Origin: Calothrix sp. CSU_2_0
GTDB lineage: Bacteria > Cyanobacteriota > Cyanobacteriia > Cyanobacteriales > Nostocaceae
Assembly (NCBI GenBank): GCA_012034595.1
Contig: JAAUPE010000041.1
Coordinates: 1 to 51,154 of the forward strand
Reading direction: 5' to 3'
DNA: 51,154 bases
The position numbers were made by a program, and so were the translations under genes. The notes under the pieces were generated by a model that ran no database searches, was not told the origin of the DNA, and worked only from the letters and a program-made list of their open reading frames with translations. This document shows positions 34,960-44,345 of the stretch, piece by piece. Each line of letters starts with the position of its first letter. The first letter of the stretch is position 1.

Positions 34960-35718
34960 ATGCTAGAGTATAAATTGCCAAAATATTTACCCTCTGCTGA
35001 AGAACTGCCCGACTCAGACGATACCCCCGTGGATAACGAACTACAAGAATTATTACCAGGGTTACTCAAAGCAATACTGCTAATATTATGGGCAGATAGA
35101 ATGGATTGGTTATTTGGTGTAGATATGGGTATTTATTATCACCCAGAACAACCACCAATAGTCCCAGATGGATTTTTGAGCCTGGGAGTTGAACGCTTTT
35201 ATGATGAGGAATTACGTCCTAGTTATGTGTTGTGGGATGAAAATGTAGTTCCAATTCTGGCTTTGGAAGTGGTTTCCCCAAATTATCGTCAAGAATATAC
35301 CGAAAAAAAAGATAAATATGCAGATTTAGGTGTATTGTACTACGTTGTTTATTCCTCCCGTCGCCGTCGCAAACCTCGCTTAGAAGTTCATAAATTAATA
35401 GATGGTGAGTATGTATTGCAAGAAGGGAATTTAATTTGGATGGCAGAGATTGGCTTGGGAATAGGTTGCGAAAGAGGGAATTATTCTGGAGTCACACGGG
35501 AGTGGTTGTATTGGTACGATGAACAAGGAAAGCGCTACCCCACACCTCAGGAATGGATTCAACAAGAATCGCAACGTGCAATGGAAGCTCAGGAACGTGC
35601 TGAACAAGCTCAGGAACGTGCCGAACAAGCTCAGGAACGTGCCGAACAAGCTCAGGAACGTGCCGAACGACTAGCAGCAAAATTACGTGAATTAAATATT
35701 GATCCCGATCGCATATAG
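34960..35718 (+). CDS. Uma2-family endonuclease-like protein with AQERAEQ coiled coil
   Basis: 252 residues from the ATG at 34960. PD-(D/E)XK-like Uma2 fold, a family abundant in cyanobacteria with unproven nuclease role: VDMGIYYHPEQPPIVPDGFL, then VVPILALEVVSPNYRQEYTE with KKDKYADLGVLYYVVY, giving the PD...E-V pattern. The C-terminus is a charged coiled coil of four AQERAEQ heptads encoded by four near-identical 21-bp units (about 35587-35668), ending AERLAAKLRELNIDPDRI. The 21-bp array is prone to slippage, so length may vary between strains. A TTG upstream in frame is less likely as start. Confidence 0.88.
   Translation: MLEYKLPKYLPSAEELPDSDDTPVDNELQELLPGLLKAILLILWADRMDWLFGVDMGIYYHPEQPPIVPDGFLSLGVERFYDEELRPSYVLWDENVVPILALEVVSPNYRQEYTEKKDKYADLGVLYYVVYSSRRRRKPRLEVHKLIDGEYVLQEGNLIWMAEIGLGIGCERGNYSGVTREWLYWYDEQGKRYPTPQEWIQQESQRAMEAQERAEQAQERAEQAQERAEQAQERAERLAAKLRELNIDPDRI
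35587..35668. repeat. In-frame 21-bp tandem repeat (AQERAEQ)
   Basis: Four copies of GCTCAGGAACGTGCCGAACAA-type units, almost identical in DNA, encoding seven-residue coiled-coil heptads. Confidence 0.9.
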
Positions 35719-35735
35719 TCATCATTTCCAAAAAA

Positions 35736-35831
35736 ATTATAAATTTTGTTCTGGATGCGATCGCAACCTCTATTGGTACATTTGCAGCCAAAAATGTAGA
35801 TGATATTATTCTGACCAAAATTAGGGCATGA
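35736..35831 (+). pseudogene. Possible remnant of a CadD-like transporter N-terminus
   Basis: Between the Uma2 gene and the cyclophilin gene the plus strand reads IINFVLDAIATSIGTFAAKN then VDDIILTKIRA and a stop. This resembles the N-terminal start of cadmium-resistance (CadD-like) transporters, which read TGITAFxATNxDDI. It has no ATG, lacks everything after the first helix, and is only 31 codons, so it would be a relic. The resemblance is short and could be chance. Confidence 0.3.
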
Positions 35832-35860
35832 TAAAACCATACCCTAATAACAAAGACAAA

Positions 35861-36607
35861 CTACTTTTTAAGGTTATTTAAACCCTTAACAACCCTAGCC
35901 GATTGAATGCGATCGCTCTGCTTAATCTTATCTACTACATCCATCCCTTTAGTTACATAACCAAATACAGCATATTTACCATCAAGAAACTCTAAATCAC
36001 TCAAGGCAAAATAAAACTGCGATGATGCCGAATTTGCCTCATTCGCACGAGCCATTGCCACAGCACCGCGTCTATGCCTTAACACCGGAATCTTACCATC
36101 TTCCTGAACTTGACCGTAAATAGGCTGCTTCCCACCCCTAAGTTTAATTTCCAAAGGAACGTAACGAATTTTACCTGTCCCTGGGTTAATCCAACCACCC
36201 GTTCCCCAAGCTTCCGCAGGAATTTTTGGGTCTTTACTTTGAGGATCGCCACCTTGAACTACAAATGGTTCGGGGTTACGGACAACACGATGAAACGCAA
36301 GTCCATCATAAGCTTTTCGTTGTACCAAATCAACAAAATTACCTGCGCTAATTGGGGCATTAGTTCCATCTACCTCGATTGTGATAGGTGCTTTATTTAC
36401 CGTTATGACAACAGTTGCTTTACCTAACAATCGTGGTAGTTTTTTGATATCTACAGGTACTGTGTTTTGAGCTAGGTGAGTGGTTTTACCTGCCAATACT
36501 GGTTGTTGAGTCCAGCTATAAGTTGCTGTAGCAAGGGTAAGTAAGGTAAAAAATGTGGCAATTCGGATATTACTCCGCTTATCACTTTCGCTGGGGTACT
36601 TGAGCAT
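35861..36607 (-). CDS. Cyclophilin-type peptidyl-prolyl isomerase, exported
   Basis: 248 residues. N-terminal signal or anchor at about 15-32 ([19 protein letters not shown]) and then a cyclophilin domain: [20 protein letters not shown] with the catalytic arginine, [33 protein letters not shown] and [20 protein letters not shown]. It would speed proline isomerisation in the periplasm or thylakoid lumen. The insert [20 protein letters not shown] is typical of cyanobacterial members. ATG start. It is convergent with the Uma2 gene. Confidence 0.92.
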   Translation of the reverse strand: MLKYPSESDKRSNIRIATFFTLLTLATATYSWTQQPVLAGKTTHLAQNTVPVDIKKLPRLLGKATVVITVNKAPITIEVDGTNAPISAGNFVDLVQRKAYDGLAFHRVVRNPEPFVVQGGDPQSKDPKIPAEAWGTGGWINPGTGKIRYVPLEIKLRGGKQPIYGQVQEDGKIPVLRHRRGAVAMARANEANSASSQFYFALSDLEFLDGKYAVFGYVTKGMDVVDKIKQSDRIQSARVVKGLNNLKK

Positions 36608-36919
36608 AAATTTAGCTGCGTAAAATGACTACGGTATCACTTTACGGGCTTTTTGTCGGTGGAGTTTGTGCGATCGCGGCAAGGTATCCCCTAAATCCCC
36701 CTTGCCAAAGGGGCTTTGAGATACTTTAGGTTGGTTTACTACACTACTTATGATTAACCAACAACAACATTATTGGGCACACAAATAAGGTCAAAATCGT
36801 CACAACTCCTAAAGGATTTATTAATTGGCTTTTAGCTGGGATTTTAGATGTAAGTGCTGTTAAAAATACTACAATTTACCAGCGATCGCATTGCATATTG
36901 TATTTATGAGGAGATGAAC
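36608..36919. other. Intergenic region, no gene seen
   Basis: 312 bases between the divergent cyclophilin and small secreted protein genes. It includes a CCCCTAAATCCCCCTTGCC-CAAAGGGG-like short inverted repeat (about 36688-36712) of the common cyanobacterial type. Confidence 0.5.
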
Positions 36920-37303
36920 GTGAAACTACTAAATAAAACCCTAATTGCCTCGGCAAGTTTGCTGGCTTTGTTGAACCCACTTAGTGCTTCTGCACAACTT
37001 ATACCCCAACCTTGGGTATCTGTAGGTAGTAAAGATGGTGACATAACTTATTCCGCAGGTGCTAGAGCTTTGAATCTCGGTGCAGAAATTGGTGTTGGTC
37101 CTGATGGTTCTACTGGTGTTGATGTGCTAAAATTTTTACCTTTACCTATTGTCTCTCCCTACGTTGGCTTGGGATACTATTCCAATGATAAAGGTGTAGC
37201 TGTTTCTGGTGGTGTGCAAGTAGGTGCAACTAAAAATGTTTTTGTAGGAGCAGGCTATAATTCAGTGCGGGGTTTTAACGGACAGTTGGGTATCCGTTTC
37301 TAA
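36920..37303 (+). CDS. Small exported beta-rich hypothetical protein
   Basis: About 127 residues from GTG at 36920, preferred because GAGGAG lies six bases upstream; the ATG two codons earlier would overlap that site. Signal peptide KLLNKTLIASASLLALLNPL then SASA, cleavage near SASAQ. The mature part alternates glycine with aromatic and hydrophobic residues: PWVSVGSKDGDITYSAGARA, then GLGYYSNDKGVAVSGGVQVG, then KNVFVGAGYNS, ending FNGQLGIRF, where the final F suits an outer-membrane beta barrel. It may be a small barrel or porin-like protein. Family not recognised. Confidence 0.65.
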   Translation: MKLLNKTLIASASLLALLNPLSASAQLIPQPWVSVGSKDGDITYSAGARALNLGAEIGVGPDGSTGVDVLKFLPLPIVSPYVGLGYYSNDKGVAVSGGVQVGATKNVFVGAGYNSVRGFNGQLGIRF

Positions 37304-37968
37304 GTTGATTTATAATTTGAGCCATAATTTTGGGTACAGGAAAAGTAATGTACCCATTTTTAGCGGCAAAATGCAAGCCCTATCTAGGGAGGTGAAGCAA
37401 TTTTGGATTTTAGATTTTAGATTGACCCCATGCATGTTGCTTTATGCCGGGAAACCCTTCCACCGCACTCATGAATGCAGGGGCTTCGATCGCTTCGTCG
37501 TGAGCGCTACTTCGACAACGCTCAATACAAGTCAGTCGAACGATTTTAGATTTTTTCCACGAATAAATTCGGTGAAAACGGGATAGGTGCATAATAATGT
37601 ACCAATGCAAACACAATTATTATCACTGCGTGACGCGACACCGAAAGTACTAATTTACCACTTGAAAAATTGGTATTTTATTTTCCCAGAAATTTTTTTC
37701 TCAGCAAAAAATCTCCCTAAACACTTATTTTTGGAAGATTATTATTTGTATCCCTAATTGGGTTATGAAAATATTTATCACTAAATTTTCAAGTTCGTTC
37801 ACAATTATGCGTCTGAAAGTATTAGTATAGGCTTGTCTGGGTTGAACTCAGACCAAAAGCAGCAATAAGTGAAGCGACTTTAGCAGATGATATCAACCAA
37901 TAATCGCGATACGCCAAGGGCGTTAAGCTTTGCTTATCGCAAGCGATGGACTAAACAGGGAACTCCTT
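37304..37968. other. Intergenic region, repeats only
   Basis: 665 bases before the WD40 gene. Open frames here look spurious. It contains a GGATTTTAGATTTTAGATTG tract (about 37402-37425), a hairpin-rich repeat GCTTCGATCGCTTCGTCG...CGCTACTTCGACAACGCTC (37484-37523), and a second repeat GCGATACGCCAAGGGCG...TTATCGC (37906-37940) that ends 29 bases before the WD40 start. Confidence 0.6.
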
Positions 37969-40350
37969 ATGGAGCAAGGAATAAGAGTACTAATTCAGTT
38001 AGTGCTAGAGTTTGCACCTGTAGTTGCAAACCTGGTACAAAGACGAAACGAAGCAGGTGGAATTACCAAGTTTAGACCTCCCAAGGAAATTAAAGAGTTT
38101 CTGGAAGTTGTAGATAATTCACTAGCTAACAGTAATTTAGAGCAATCGTCGGTTCTAGATTTAGAACGGGAGAAAGTATTACAGCAACAATTGGCTGTAT
38201 ACAATCGCCAAACTCAATTACAAATTGCCCAACAAGAACGAGAAACTACGCTCAAATTACCAGAGGTAAATCGGATTCTCGATAGCTGGCCTCTCCGATT
38301 ATACCCTTCACAGATACTTGAAGCCCATGTTGAGAATAAAAGGACTCCTTTGAAGGTTTTTGTAGCACCACCAAAGATTTTATTCGATAAATTCGATAAT
38401 CGAGAAGGTGAGGTTACAGATATTGAGTTGATGTTAGCGTCAGGTTTGCGAGATTTTCTCAATTCTTACTATTCGCTGCACAATCATGTCCGTCCAACTG
38501 AGTTTTTGGCTGGTGCTTGGTATAGTAAGCGGTTTCATAGTGAATCGAGTATTAAAGCTTTATTTGGAATGTTGAAGTCGGAACCAGTTTTAATTTTAGA
38601 ATCGGAAACCGATGGAGAATATATAAATTTTCGGATTGGTTACTGGGGATTGGGGCAGGATAATTATTATTACAAAACTATCTCCCGCATATCTTACAAA
38701 GAAATTATTTATGAGTCGGCTAAAAATCGCGCTTTACAGTGGAAGAAGGTTCGGGATGAATTAATTTTGTTAGGTGAAGATTTAGAAGATATTAATTTAA
38801 TTGGTGGTGATAATGCAGTTAATTTAGAAATATGGGAACGGGAGGAAAAATGGAAGCAAAAAGGGATTGATACTAGTCAGCTTTTGTTGAAATACAAAAT
38901 TAATCGTCAGGATTTTGAACAACTTAGTCAAGTACTAGTCAATTGCCATTGTTTGGTTGCTAGCTGGATAGCTGATGTTTATCACTTGGTTCATCACGAT
39001 GTACCCCCATTGTTACCCGATTTATTGCCAAATTTGGTTGCAGACGGGATTGATGTTGGTTCTGTCAGCGCGATCGCATCGGGTTATAAGCAGGTTTACC
39101 AAGCTTTGGAAAGCGAACGCAGTTATTGGATTCCCGAATTAGCTTTGCAGTTAGCGCAGAGTTTGGCGATTTTAAGCGATTGCACAAATACTCAGCTATC
39201 GGTGAAGACTTTAGCGGCAGAACAGGTTAACTATTCGGTTCATGCTTGGTTGCAGTTACGGAATTTTATCGATGTTCAACTCGATAATCCCGAAAACAAC
39301 CCTTTACAAGCGATGCTATCGGCAGTCAAAATCGAAGATGAGGAATATATCGAAAAGCTCAAAGCTTATTTTGCCAGTATTGGTGATATGCAAAGTTTGC
39401 ATTTGGCTGAAGAATTAGTCAAAACCATCGCTGAACTCAAAAGTAAACGTTCCTCCGAATATGCATACCTAACTAATACCCTTACCGGACATTCTGATAA
39501 TGTTACATCTGTCGTGATTAACCCCGATGGGCAAACGATTGTCAGTGGTTGTGCTGACAAAAAAGTAAAAGTATGGGATATCCAGACAGGTAAAATATTA
39601 CGCACAATTGCCGGACATGCAGGGGAAATTTCTTCGATTGCAGTTAGTCCAGATGGCAACTTTTTGGCAGTGGGAATTAGCGATACCCCCCGCAGCAATG
39701 TCAAAGTCTGGCAATTGGGAACGGGTAAATTAATTCACACACTTTTGGGACACAATAAACCCGTGAATGTGGTGACTATTAGTCCCGATGGACAAATTTT
39801 GGCTAGCGGTAGTAATAAAATTAAAATTTGGAATCTTGCTAAAGGTGACAGAGTATGCACTTTGTGGCATTCCTCCTCTGTTAATGCTGCTGCGATTACT
39901 CCCGATGGGACAATTTTGGTTAGCGGTACAAGCGATCGCAAAATCAAACTTTGGAATCCTCAAACTGGTGAACCGTTACGCACTTTTATGGGTCATTCTG
40001 GGGAAGTTAAAGCTTTAACAATCCATCCTCAGGGACAAGTTTTGATTAGCGGTAGTGCAGATAATACCATTAATGTTTGGGATTTGAGCGCTGGTAAGAT
40101 ATTACATAGTTTGCTGGGACATACTGGAGAGGTGAAAACCCTTGCGATTAGTCATGATGGACAAATTTTAATTAGTGGTAGCAGCGATCGAACTATCAAA
40201 ATTTGGCATTTGGCATCGGGAGAATTATTGCAAACCCTGATGGGACATTTGGGTACGGTTAATTCTCTAGCAATTAGTCCCGATAATCGAATTATTGCTA
40301 GTGGTAGCAGTGATAAAACGATTAAACTTTGGCAGTTCACGGGGGAATAG
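37969..40350 (+). CDS. WD40-repeat protein with large uncharacterised N-terminal region
   Basis: 793 residues from the ATG at 37969 (AGGG nine bases upstream; the frame extends further upstream only through a repeat). The first ~490 residues match no family I know: a helical start (RVLIQLVLEFAPVVANLVQR), a coiled-coil stretch rich in Q/E, then a mixed domain (FDNREGEVTDIELMLASGLR, WYSKRFHSESSIKALFGMLK, ESETDGEYINFRIGYWGLG). The C-terminal ~290 residues hold seven WD40 units (TLTGHSDNVTSV...VKVWD to TLMGHLGTVNSL...IKLWQ), enough for one propeller. A scaffold or sensor; related WD40 proteins occur in cyanobacterial conflict and signalling systems. Convergent with the CHAT gene. Confidence 0.88.
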   Translation: MEQGIRVLIQLVLEFAPVVANLVQRRNEAGGITKFRPPKEIKEFLEVVDNSLANSNLEQSSVLDLEREKVLQQQLAVYNRQTQLQIAQQERETTLKLPEVNRILDSWPLRLYPSQILEAHVENKRTPLKVFVAPPKILFDKFDNREGEVTDIELMLASGLRDFLNSYYSLHNHVRPTEFLAGAWYSKRFHSESSIKALFGMLKSEPVLILESETDGEYINFRIGYWGLGQDNYYYKTISRISYKEIIYESAKNRALQWKKVRDELILLGEDLEDINLIGGDNAVNLEIWEREEKWKQKGIDTSQLLLKYKINRQDFEQLSQVLVNCHCLVASWIADVYHLVHHDVPPLLPDLLPNLVADGIDVGSVSAIASGYKQVYQALESERSYWIPELALQLAQSLAILSDCTNTQLSVKTLAAEQVNYSVHAWLQLRNFIDVQLDNPENNPLQAMLSAVKIEDEEYIEKLKAYFASIGDMQSLHLAEELVKTIAELKSKRSSEYAYLTNTLTGHSDNVTSVVINPDGQTIVSGCADKKVKVWDIQTGKILRTIAGHAGEISSIAVSPDGNFLAVGISDTPRSNVKVWQLGTGKLIHTLLGHNKPVNVVTISPDGQILASGSNKIKIWNLAKGDRVCTLWHSSSVNAAAITPDGTILVSGTSDRKIKLWNPQTGEPLRTFMGHSGEVKALTIHPQGQVLISGSADNTINVWDLSAGKILHSLLGHTGEVKTLAISHDGQILISGSSDRTIKIWHLASGELLQTLMGHLGTVNSLAISPDNRIIASGSSDKTIKLWQFTGE

Positions 40351-40378
40351 TTGTTGCACGGATATTAAAGATGCACGT

Positions 40379-40401
40379 GAAGCCCGAAAACGGGTTTCTT
40401 T
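40379..40401 (+). terminator. Short terminator-like hairpin after WD40 gene
   Basis: AAGCCCG-AAAA-CGGGTTT then CTTT, 28 bases after the WD40 stop. Stem of 7 bp with one G-T pair. A GAAA/AAAA-looped hairpin followed by a short T-rich tail. Confidence 0.5.
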
Positions 40402-40713
40402 GCCAAGCTCAATGATTCTACAGCCAGTCGTTTACGAAAAAACTGAGAAAATTTCATCTGATTTTTCTTTTTATTTACGATCGCAATCCTGATTTTGTAG
40501 CGATCGCATCAAAAATGGTTAGCCGAATCAAGCTATTCTTGACGAAGAAGTGCAAGGGAGTAACTAATGCGATCGCAAATCTCAAGTCTTAATTAACAAA
40601 TCTTAGTTAAAAAAGACCTAGATAATTTCCCAGATGTTGCTTTTGATTTGGCTTGATTGTATAATTACAGACAATCGTTATATTTGAGTTAGAGTCTAAA
40701 GATTAACCCACGG

Positions 40714-40945
40714 TTGACAATAAGAATGAGTGGGTTATTTTACAAGGTTAAAATTATACTTGTAAAGCAGTAAAAGAAAAGGTAGATAACTCCCTGGTAT
40801 TGAAAGTTAGAGTCTTCTTGTGATTCTCTACAACTCTATCATAGATAATCCTATTTTCTACAGTAGTAGAATGGTCAATTTTTGTTGTTTTTGTTTGAAG
40901 ATAAGATAAAAACACCCAATCAGATATTACTGATTGGGTGTTTTT
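40714..40945 (+). ncRNA. Candidate intergenic small RNA with promoter and terminator
   Basis: TTGACA (40714-40719), a 16-base spacer and TATTTT (40736-40741) resemble a sigma-70 promoter. About 200 bases on is the best intrinsic terminator in the window (40911-40945). The stretch between has no reading frame of note and contains a perfect hairpin TTCTAC-AGTA-GTAGAA and other short arms. The predicted RNA (about 40748-40945) would be near 195 nt. It is not recognised as 6S RNA, tmRNA or SRP RNA. Confidence 0.4.
40911..40945. terminator. Strong bidirectional intrinsic terminator
   Basis: AACACCCAATCAG-ATATTA-CTGATTGGGTGTTTTT: a 13-bp perfect stem with A-run before and T-run after, so it can end transcription from both sides: a plus-strand RNA and the minus-strand reading past the CHAT gene. 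Confidence 0.8.
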
Positions 40946-41036
40946 GATTTGGGTATGCAGGATTGGGAGACTTAAGGAAAAATATTTGATTATTTTCTAG
41001 AAGTCCTTTATCCATTTACCTTAAACAGCAAAGAAA

Positions 41037-43286
41037 TTATTGCCATTCACCTTGGAGGGTGAAAGCTGCCCAGAAATAGGGACTCCGCAGTTCTTTATTT
41101 TCCCATAATTTGCGTTGGGCGGCGCGTAAAGCGATCGCAGGTGTTTTCTTTTGCTGCAACATTTCTTTATAGAATTCCTGCATCAAGACAGATGTACCTT
41201 CATCGTTAACATTCCATAGGGAGACGACGACTCGCTCTGCACCAGCATACATTAAGCCACGTGTCAACCCTACCAAACCTTCACCACTGACATCTTTACC
41301 AAGTCCAGTTTCGCAAGCGCTTAAAACTATGAGTTCAGCAGGGTATTTGGTATTCCAGATGTCTTCTAAGCGTAAGAAACCGGGAATCGAGTCACCTTTC
41401 TGATTGACTAGGGAAAGTACAATTCCGGATAACTCTGGTTTTTCGTAATTGACAAAACCGTGGGTAGCGAAATGCAGGATGCGGAATTGGTCGAGGGTAT
41501 TGCTGGTTGCGGAGTTGAAATTGGCATCAAAACCGATCGCTTGCATAGTACTTATTGTTGGTATTAATTCTAAAATACCTTTGGCTTCTGCCACTGTACC
41601 TAATAGTCTGGTGAAGTTTCCTTGGTTTTGACTTCTAACTAGAGTTTCGATTTGCGATCGCTGTTGTTTTTCTAGTGGTGACATGTCGGTTGCGAGTTGC
41701 CGAACTTCTGGGTTGAGTTGTTTGCTGAGGCTATTAAATGCAACTCGTTCGTCGTTAGGGCTGTATACTGGATCGGCAAATACGGCTACTAATTTAGGTG
41801 CGGGTTTACGTTTTGCGAGTTTTTTGCGTTGGATAGCGGTAGCTGATGCGGAGGGCAAATTCACAATTTCATGGTTGAGCATTAATGGTTGGTATTGCTC
41901 TTGTAAGGAATTTGCGCTGACTTGCTGCACTTTATCACTTTGGTTTGGGTCGGGTAAAGCGGCAAAGGGAACATCTTGTAATGCTCCATCACCAATGAAA
42001 AGTAATCGCTTTCCTGATAATTTATTAGCAACTGGTGCAAGAATGATTTGGCTAAATTCATTTGCTGCTTGAATTACTTCATTTGGTAGTTCATTGGGAG
42101 TTTGAATACCACTTCGGAATTTTTCTGCTGCTAGTTCTATTTCTTTGCGTTTGGGAAGTTGATAACTAGTGATGGAATTGGGAGTAATTGCCCATAGGTA
42201 GCTGCGTTCTTCTCCTAAGGAATAATGCAACATGAGGGTATCTTTGTCGAGTAATTTTTGGATTTGGGGTAATCTGAGAATGTCCCGATTTGGTTTGGGA
42301 TTTATGACTTTTTCGCGTTCGGGATTTTGAACACGAATTTTGGCATCAAGTTTTTGTTGTTGTTGATTAATATCAGCTATTTTTTTTTGGGTTGCGGCAA
42401 TAAGTTGGGTTGATTGTTGGGGTTTGTTTAAATATTGGGATAATATTTTTTCTTGCTCTTCCCGTTGTGCTTGTAATCGCTCTTCTTCGACTAATAGTTT
42501 GGGGTCAATTCCTTGACAAAGGTTTGCTTTTGCTTGTCTTAAAAGTTCGATTAAACCTCTAGCGCGGGAGCGTTCTGAGATGTGGAGCGCTTCTGCATCG
42601 TAACCTGCTTTGGGGTTCTTTTTGTGCAGTTGCATTAACAAGTCGATGTGGAATTTGTAGTAACTTTGGACTGAGGCAAAATAAGCGCTACGTTCGTCTA
42701 GATTTTGATAAGTGGTGCGTAAATCTTCGATAATTGCGATCGCACTTTTAATCCGTTTAAGTGATTTATCTAATTTGCTCTGACTGCGTTCTAATAAGGC
42801 AATGTTTCCCAGGGTGGAAACTTGTGCGTTTTTATCGCTAATTGCACGCCGTAAATTTAACGCTTGGTTGTAAAATTCTAAAGCCTTTTGTGTTTCTCCT
42901 AAGTCGGTATAGGCTTGCCCAAGCGCACTTAATGCTGCGCTTTGCGATAATTTATCTCCTGATTTTTTCCACAATCTTAAGGCTATTTCGTATTTTTTAA
43001 TTGCTTCTCTCAGTGCTTCTGATGATTTTTGATTGTCTTGTTGATTGTGGAGTATTAATCCTGCTTCTAGATATTTTGCTGCTGCTGGATTGGTGAGATT
43101 TTGTTGGCTTATACTTGGCGTTTCGGGTGCAATCCTTGACTCAGTAAGTTGATTTCTGGTGACTACGGAATTAAATAAAAATAATGTACCCAATAAGACT
43201 ATAAGAGCATAAAGACTATATTTGGGGGCTTTTGGGTATTTCGTGCGTAAATAATACAAAAAATTGAGTTTATTTTTAGCTTTCAT
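41037..43286 (-). CDS. TPR-CHAT (caspase-like) protein, membrane-anchored
   Basis: 749 residues from ATG at 43286; a TTG nine bases earlier is in frame. N-terminal membrane anchor about 25-43 (YALIVLLGTLFLFNSVV), TPR motifs about 92-200 (ALSALGQAYTDLGETQKALE), a coiled coil about 260-320, and a C-terminal CHAT protease domain with the catalytic dyad H609 in LHFATHGFVN and C658 in VLSACETGLG, then VGLTRGLMYAGAERVVVSLW. CHAT proteins are caspase-like; some are activated in anti-phage defence or programmed cell death. Most of the protein would lie outside the cytosol if the anchor is a single N-in helix. Tail-to-tail with the WD40 gene. Confidence 0.92.
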   Translation of the reverse strand: MKAKNKLNFLYYLRTKYPKAPKYSLYALIVLLGTLFLFNSVVTRNQLTESRIAPETPSISQQNLTNPAAAKYLEAGLILHNQQDNQKSSEALREAIKKYEIALRLWKKSGDKLSQSAALSALGQAYTDLGETQKALEFYNQALNLRRAISDKNAQVSTLGNIALLERSQSKLDKSLKRIKSAIAIIEDLRTTYQNLDERSAYFASVQSYYKFHIDLLMQLHKKNPKAGYDAEALHISERSRARGLIELLRQAKANLCQGIDPKLLVEEERLQAQREEQEKILSQYLNKPQQSTQLIAATQKKIADINQQQQKLDAKIRVQNPEREKVINPKPNRDILRLPQIQKLLDKDTLMLHYSLGEERSYLWAITPNSITSYQLPKRKEIELAAEKFRSGIQTPNELPNEVIQAANEFSQIILAPVANKLSGKRLLFIGDGALQDVPFAALPDPNQSDKVQQVSANSLQEQYQPLMLNHEIVNLPSASATAIQRKKLAKRKPAPKLVAVFADPVYSPNDERVAFNSLSKQLNPEVRQLATDMSPLEKQQRSQIETLVRSQNQGNFTRLLGTVAEAKGILELIPTISTMQAIGFDANFNSATSNTLDQFRILHFATHGFVNYEKPELSGIVLSLVNQKGDSIPGFLRLEDIWNTKYPAELIVLSACETGLGKDVSGEGLVGLTRGLMYAGAERVVVSLWNVNDEGTSVLMQEFYKEMLQQKKTPAIALRAAQRKLWENKELRSPYFWAAFTLQGEWQ

Positions 43287-43729
43287 AATTGCCAAACTTT
43301 TAGATTGTGAAGTACTGCTATATACTGCATTTTCTCTACTTAACTTCAGCTACTTACTTCGTCTTCTCGTGATTTTCTCTTGGTTTTTACTGGTTTCGAT
43401 TACATATATATCTGATGTATAAAAGCTTATGCAGTTTTTAAAATATCTTAATATATAAATATTTATTTTTTATTTAAACATTTTGTGCATTAGAGCAATT
43501 GCCTGTTTATAATCCTAAATTATTTGGATAATACCATTGACGAATCATGAGGATTGTACTAATTTATCACTGAATAATGGTCTTTAATTTTCACGCAAAT
43601 TTTTAATACCTCACGCCTGACCCATTAACCTTAGTTTTAATCGAAAAAAGTATCCGAATATCGCAGCAGCATCCGAAAGCAAGCTATAAAGTAGGTGTAG
43701 TGGAAGCATAAAAGTGAGGTGCAAATTGC
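43287..43729. other. Intergenic region, no gene seen
   Basis: 443 AT-rich bases between the divergent CHAT and YbjN-like genes. It must contain promoters for both. I see no clear repeat or hairpin here apart from AT-rich runs. Confidence 0.5.
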
Positions 43730-44218
43730 ATGACAAGTTACCAAATGAGTATGGATACCATGTCTAACGGAGAGTCTGTCAACGATTTAATCGCTAGAAG
43801 TGCTAATATCAATCACGTTGAGGTGATTGAGAATGTGATCGACTCCCTCGAACAAGATGACAGCGCAATGGTTAGTCATCCGTCAGAGGGTGGTTATTTA
43901 TGGAAATTTAAATATGGAAGTGTTGAGGTATTCGTCCAGCTAACGGGTAGTACCGATGAAGATACCCTCACAGTATGGGCTACAGTACTCAAGCTACCCG
44001 CAAAAGATGAACCTCAGTTGATGCGAAAACTCTTAGAAATGAACTGTTCTAGCACATTAGAATCTCGTTTCGGGATTATCGAGAATCAAGTCGTAGTTAT
44101 TTCTACCCGTACTTTAGCTGAATTATCTCCTGGAGAGGTTTCCAGACTAATTACGATTGTGGCAACGATCGCGGATAATAATGATGATGACTTGCGATCG
44201 CAATTCGGTGCAAGCTAA
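43730..44218 (+). CDS. YbjN-domain protein
   Basis: 162 residues. VIENVIDSLEQDDSAMVSHP, then GGYLWKFKYGSVEVFVQLTG, then LTVWATVLKLPAKDEPQLMR, KLLEMNCSSTLESRFGIIEN, QVVVISTRTLAELSPGEVSR. This matches YbjN/type III secretion chaperone-like folds (beta sheet with flanking helices) widespread in cyanobacteria. Function is unknown; related proteins act as chaperone-like factors. ATG start, with GAGGTG upstream. Not in an operon. Confidence 0.8.
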   Translation: MTSYQMSMDTMSNGESVNDLIARSANINHVEVIENVIDSLEQDDSAMVSHPSEGGYLWKFKYGSVEVFVQLTGSTDEDTLTVWATVLKLPAKDEPQLMRKLLEMNCSSTLESRFGIIENQVVVISTRTLAELSPGEVSRLITIVATIADNNDDDLRSQFGAS

Positions 44219-44345
44219 AAGTTAGGAGTTATGAATTAAGGGTTAGGAGTGATAAATGAGAAATAGTTAGTTTTTAGCCATCTTAGATGTTTGTTAGACA
44301 AAGCTTTTGAATATTACCTCCCAACTCCTAACTCCTAAATTAACC
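44219..44345. repeat. Short tandem repeats before the lipoate ligase-like gene
   Basis: GTTAGGAGTTATGAATTAAG units at 44220-44250 and CCAACTCCTAACTCCTAAAT at 44319-44340. The second lies in the reading frame of the next gene if a start upstream of 44346 is used. Confidence 0.75.

Noticed and set aside
40714-40945. 6S RNA
   Set aside because: Length is similar, but I cannot see the large central bubble between long flanking stems that defines 6S RNA, so only a generic candidate RNA is reported.
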